NCBI GenBank assembly: GCA_911728455.2
Contig: OU452222.1
Coordinates: forward strand, 17,136,686-17,200,685
DNA: 64,000 nucleotides
Reading direction: 5' to 3'
From: Marthasterias glacialis
Taxonomy: Eukaryota > Echinodermata > Asteroidea > Forcipulatida > Asteriidae
Every line of letters begins with the position of its first letter. Within the stretch, counting starts at the first letter, position 1. The position numbers and the translations under genes are program-made. Under the pieces are notes generated by a model. That model searched no databases. It worked only from the letters and a program-made list of their open reading frames with translations, and had not been told where the DNA came from. Of the stretch, positions 60,493 to 64,000 are shown piece by piece.

Positions 60493-61725
60493 ACTTTGTG
60501 GCCTTGTCTTTATGTGGAAATTTGAGTAAATATCTTAGTTTGTTTACTTTGGGTTTTTCATTGTTGGCGACATACAGAACCCAATATTATCACTGATCTT
60601 ACAGTGATAATTAACACAATACTGATTGGGTGCAATGCTCAACAGTACATTAATAAATAAAAATCCAGAATTTTTAATTTTTTTTTTAAATAAATATCAC
60701 AACAATAACCGAGCATCTTATTTTTGACCGCGTTTGACACCCCTCTACCAACCAAAATCCCACCCGATCTGCTCCAGCTGATATGTGAAACAGTCACACA
60801 ATATTCCGACCCAAATCTCCGATCAAGATCTACAGACGCCCGGGCGCTTGTTTGGGCTTGGATTTCATCCTAGGAGATCCCCCTCAACTCCATGAAGAGA
60901 CCTACGGCACATAAGGCTCACTTGACAGGAAGATATGGAGAGAGAGAGAGAGAGAGAAAGAGGCTGAAGGGGGGGGGGGGGTGAGTCTGGTGAACGATCT
61001 GATTTCCCTAAACTGCTTTCTCGCTCTGATCCAATTCTCGAGCAGGCTAGTAGGTGGCCTGATGTACGGCGATAACGTAGCCATCTGGTTTGTATCGTGT
61101 CAACGCTACCTCGGATCCCCCGGCTTCCCCGGCCTCCACAGCCGTTGAAAAGCAACCGTGTAACCGGCAGCAGACCCAATGATGATCGCGCTATGGTTCA
61201 TACACAATTAACACTATTCGACAAGCCGGTTTTTACGATTCAGTTGTTTTCGTCCAAAAATGTACATCGATCGATCGGTGTTGGGCAAAGTTGACTGTCG
61301 GTGACAAACGAGGGTTATGCAAGAGATCGGCAAAAAATAGGCATACACAAAAATACTAATATTTAATATACAAAAAATAATAATAATAATAAACAAATAA
61401 ATAAATAAACAAATTTCAGATATTAAGTATTTCTTCCTGACAAACTGTCTAAGTCGACAAAATAGCCTTTTAAGACCATGCCATCGTTGCTCGTTTTGAT
61501 TCCTGCAACCATCCCGATACTAACGTTCACAAAAGACAAAATAAAAACAATAACAAGAAAATAATAATGTAAACAAACAAAAACGTGATCACCTACATGT
61601 ACGCGGATTAAATTTTCACAGATTGGTTGTTTGTAATACAATTTTAATAGTGGATAGCATTCATATTTTACTCCAAAAACAAAGATGTAATGTATTTATT
61701 CTGTATTTTTTTTTTTTTCAAACTT
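60493..61725. other. No gene supported
   Basis: A GA microsatellite and a G-run lie at about 60937-60982. A GC-richer open minus-strand segment at 61047-61190 is described under findings. Confidence 0.35.
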
Positions 61726-62075
61726 CAAGGCAGGGTATACCTTTGGTAATTACTCCACAAATTAATGACCAAAACAGCTCACTTGGTAAGAAGCACTGGA
61801 GAGCTGTTGATAGTGTAAAATACTGTGAGAAAAGAATCCTGTTCTAAAGTAATATGGATTGAAAGAAGTTTGAATCTGAGAAAACGATTCATACATGAAA
61901 CGTTTCTCATGCAATGAAAAGTAATGCAGTTTCAGGAATGTTGGAACATTCCGTGTGGAAATAACCGCTCTGGATTTTCGACGATATCTTGAAAACGCTA
62001 CCATCTTTTCAAACATATAAACATAGGATTGAAACAAACATCCGGTTCCAAATACCAAAGGTATCCCTTGCCTTT
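61726..62075. mobile_element. MITE with inverted ends CAAGGCAGGGTATACCTTTGG
   Basis: The left end CAAGGCAGGGTATACCTTTG (61726 onward) is inverted at the right as CAAAGGTATCCCTTGCC (62056-62072). The interior of about 300 bp is non-coding. End structure and size fit a non-autonomous DNA transposon. Confidence 0.8.
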
Positions 62076-63167
62076 AAATAATGGGAGACCCACCCGCCGT
62101 TCATTACTTTTTATTTACAAGTTTGATATAATTTATATTAATGTGAAGAATTCTCCCCCCCCCCCCTTTCCATTCTAATTTAGAACGGATATAAAGATTG
62201 GCTGAAGAACTAAAAACGAAGTGATTGTTAAACCGAGGTAAAGGGTTCGTGGACATTTTGGCATTGACTGCGGCAAGGCCCAGGGTGTGTGTCGACGGGG
62301 TACCACCACCGACACATTCCCCGGTTCAAACACCCCTGTCGTAAAAAGGGTCAATAAATTAACGACTCTTTTAGCCGTGGTTATAGGGGAAAACACCTAA
62401 ATCATGGGACTGGTTGACCGAGGATTGATGGGCGATCTGATCGGGACTGAAACCGCGGCGGGACCGGGTTGGTCATGGTGCGGTAACGCACGCAAGTCTC
62501 CCCTGGGAACGAGGTTGCTATACTAAATTGACGAGTCGCAGACATGGTTAAAACTTTAAAGGGGGGTAGGGTTACGATGAGCCGGCCAAGTACCCGTGGG
62601 TGGAATGAAAGTTCAATTTTCCATGATTAGTCCACAGGCCAACCAGCCAAGGGAACGATCGATTAACTTGGACCTTTCCCCATGGTGGTACCTGGGATGG
62701 GTGCAAAACATCGAGAGGAGAGTTGTGCTAAAAAGGTGAGGGACGATGACGTCAGGGGGAAAATGGTATCGGTAGAGAACTAAACAATAATATCAACTTT
62801 CTATGAACATGTATTGTTAAAGCCATTATACACTATTGGTAAAGTGTCTGGAAATACTTCCACACCTTATGAGCATCAAGAGTTATTTAATAAAATCAAC
62901 TATTTAATAAAATCAACCTGCGAAAGTTTCAGCTTATTTCATTGTTTCCTTTACGAGAAAACAATACAAAGTCATTCAGCATTTTTGTATTCATTCTAAC
63001 GGCCGGAGTTTTCATCTCATGAGACGAAAAATCGTTTGTGGATCTTGCTTCACTAATTATTCGAAAACGATAACACACCAGACAAAAATATTTCACAGGA
63101 AGTTTTCTACCATCATCGTCTCTATACCATGTAGGCTAAGTTATGTGCAAATCTGTGAACATTTTGT
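62076..63167. other. No gene seen
   Basis: C-run at 62154-62166 and a moderately GC-rich patch at 62400-62760 without coding signature. One transposon-like end (GGGAACGAGGTTG) lies near 62505. Confidence 0.4.
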
Positions 63168-63279
63168 TTTTCGGTGTAAAGTGAATAATACGGGCTTAAA
63201 GCCCATAATATTTTGTTTTTCGGTGTTCCCAAAAGTGAATATTATTCACTTTTGGGAACACCGAAAAACAAAATGTTCA
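63168..63279. repeat. Nested palindrome with perfect 30-bp arms
   Basis: Arms at 63211-63240 and 63244-63273 are exact reverse complements around the three bases ATT (arm start TTTTGTTTTTCGGTGTTCCC). A shorter diverged copy of the left arm (TTTTGTTTTTCGGTGTAAAG) lies at 63172-63191, with a GGGCTTAAAGCCC palindrome between them. Confidence 0.9.
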
Positions 63280-63730
63280 TATTGTTCACATATTCCTTAA
63301 TAACCAGATGAAAGAAAACACACATGATTCATGTAATGTATTTTAAACATCAACTGCGCCTTTAAGACGACAATGACGTCATCGTTACATTACCGCATTC
63401 TGGTATGTTCATCCTCATTGTGAAGAGACTAGAGTGTACATGATCGTTAATGTGTCACTTCAACTCTTTGCTCCGTTCTGATGGTCCTTACATTAGTAAA
63501 CCTGCACTATGCGCTGACTCACTTTCCAACAATAGATTCATGGCATGTACTAAAAATGAAATAACCCGGTGGGCATTACCAACTAATGTGGGTAATGTGT
63601 TCATGTTAAAGGTGTGATACATGGCTGGTAATGATCAGCACCGTTAAAACGGATACTTTTTCAATCCGAAAGCTTAATTTATACATAAAATTGATACCAG
63701 TACCAATTGTGCCGAAATACAATATATTAG

Positions 63731-63866
63731 GTGTCCGGCGTTCTCCTGAAGACGATCAGAGTATAACTGATCGAAACGTCGGGCTGTTAAACCGTCGGTT
63801 CTTTTCAGAACCACACCAACTCATTATGGAGATAATAAATACATGGTGTCAACGCAAAACTAACTA
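63731..63866 (+). repeat. Repeat end with hammerhead-like core
   Basis: Contains CTGAAGA (63746-63752), a 6-bp stem (GATCAG/CTGATC) and GAAAC (63773-63777), the order of hammerhead-ribozyme core elements. This sits inside a block that looks like the end of a widespread repeat (TCGAAACGTCGGGCTGTTAA). An extra C before the stem departs from the consensus core. Confidence 0.4.
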
Positions 63867-64000
63867 GATTGTATTCCCACCATGCAAAGTTTCAAATCTT
63901 ACTAATCGTCAATGTTGGGGGAAAATTTGTCTCAACGCACTCTTTCGATGTGTCCTGCCGCGCTGCTACCTCCAAACTCTTGCATCAGCCACGATGGCAC
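63867..64000. other. Window end, no feature seen
   Basis: Short remainder without a recognisable gene or repeat. Confidence 0.4.

Noticed and set aside
62813..63375. Whole 560-bp segment as a single MITE
   Set aside because: Apart from the central palindrome I could not find convincing terminal inverted repeats or a target duplication.

Overview
The window is animal nuclear DNA: AT-rich, with genes split into many short exons, canonical GT/AG introns and abundant non-coding repeats. The domain set (REJ, SUEL-type lectin, calcium-binding EGF, LDLa) and the repeat style suggest a marine invertebrate deuterostome, most likely an echinoderm. That placement is inference; no ribosomal or mitochondrial marker is present.

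Positions 1-14,000 hold no gene I can support. They contain one copy of a dispersed repeat (731-1322), a fold-back hairpin (1709-1796), tandem elements that look like non-autonomous Helitron/Helentron (HINE) copies (about 1975-8207 and 9480-10902), and a hierarchical satellite (10990-13960) built as 14 bp to 41 bp to 164 bp units. A six-exon plus-strand gene at 14401-17496 encodes a predicted 259-residue secreted protein with three LDLa domains. A second copy of the dispersed repeat (19392-19923) lies behind it.

The centre (22275-48698, plus strand) is one large gene for a polycystin-1-like receptor/channel. My exon chain has 61 exons, sums to 11,340 nt and stays in frame to a stop, giving 3,779 residues. 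Order of parts: signal peptide, SUEL/Gal-lectin-like domain, Methyltransf_FA domain, 35 almost identical cbEGF repeats each on its own 114-nt phase-1 exon, PKD domain, REJ region, GAIN/GPS with an intact HL/T site, TM1, PLAT, and ten more membrane segments ending in a polycystin channel module with an LGD pore motif. The EGF exon array is the most remarkable object here. It is a coding tandem repeat with a unit of about 209 bp, a 1,040-bp five-exon duplication, one exon whose splice acceptor AG has become AA, and two 96-nt introns that are open in frame.

The right end (48.8-64 kb) is gene-poor. It holds several MITE-like inverted-repeat elements, a perfect 30-bp-arm palindrome, a repeat end with a hammerhead-like core, one well-supported terminal exon of an unidentified minus-strand gene (57522-57652), and a weak plus-strand exon candidate (52512-52669). 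All domain calls were made by eye from translated motifs; no database search was run.
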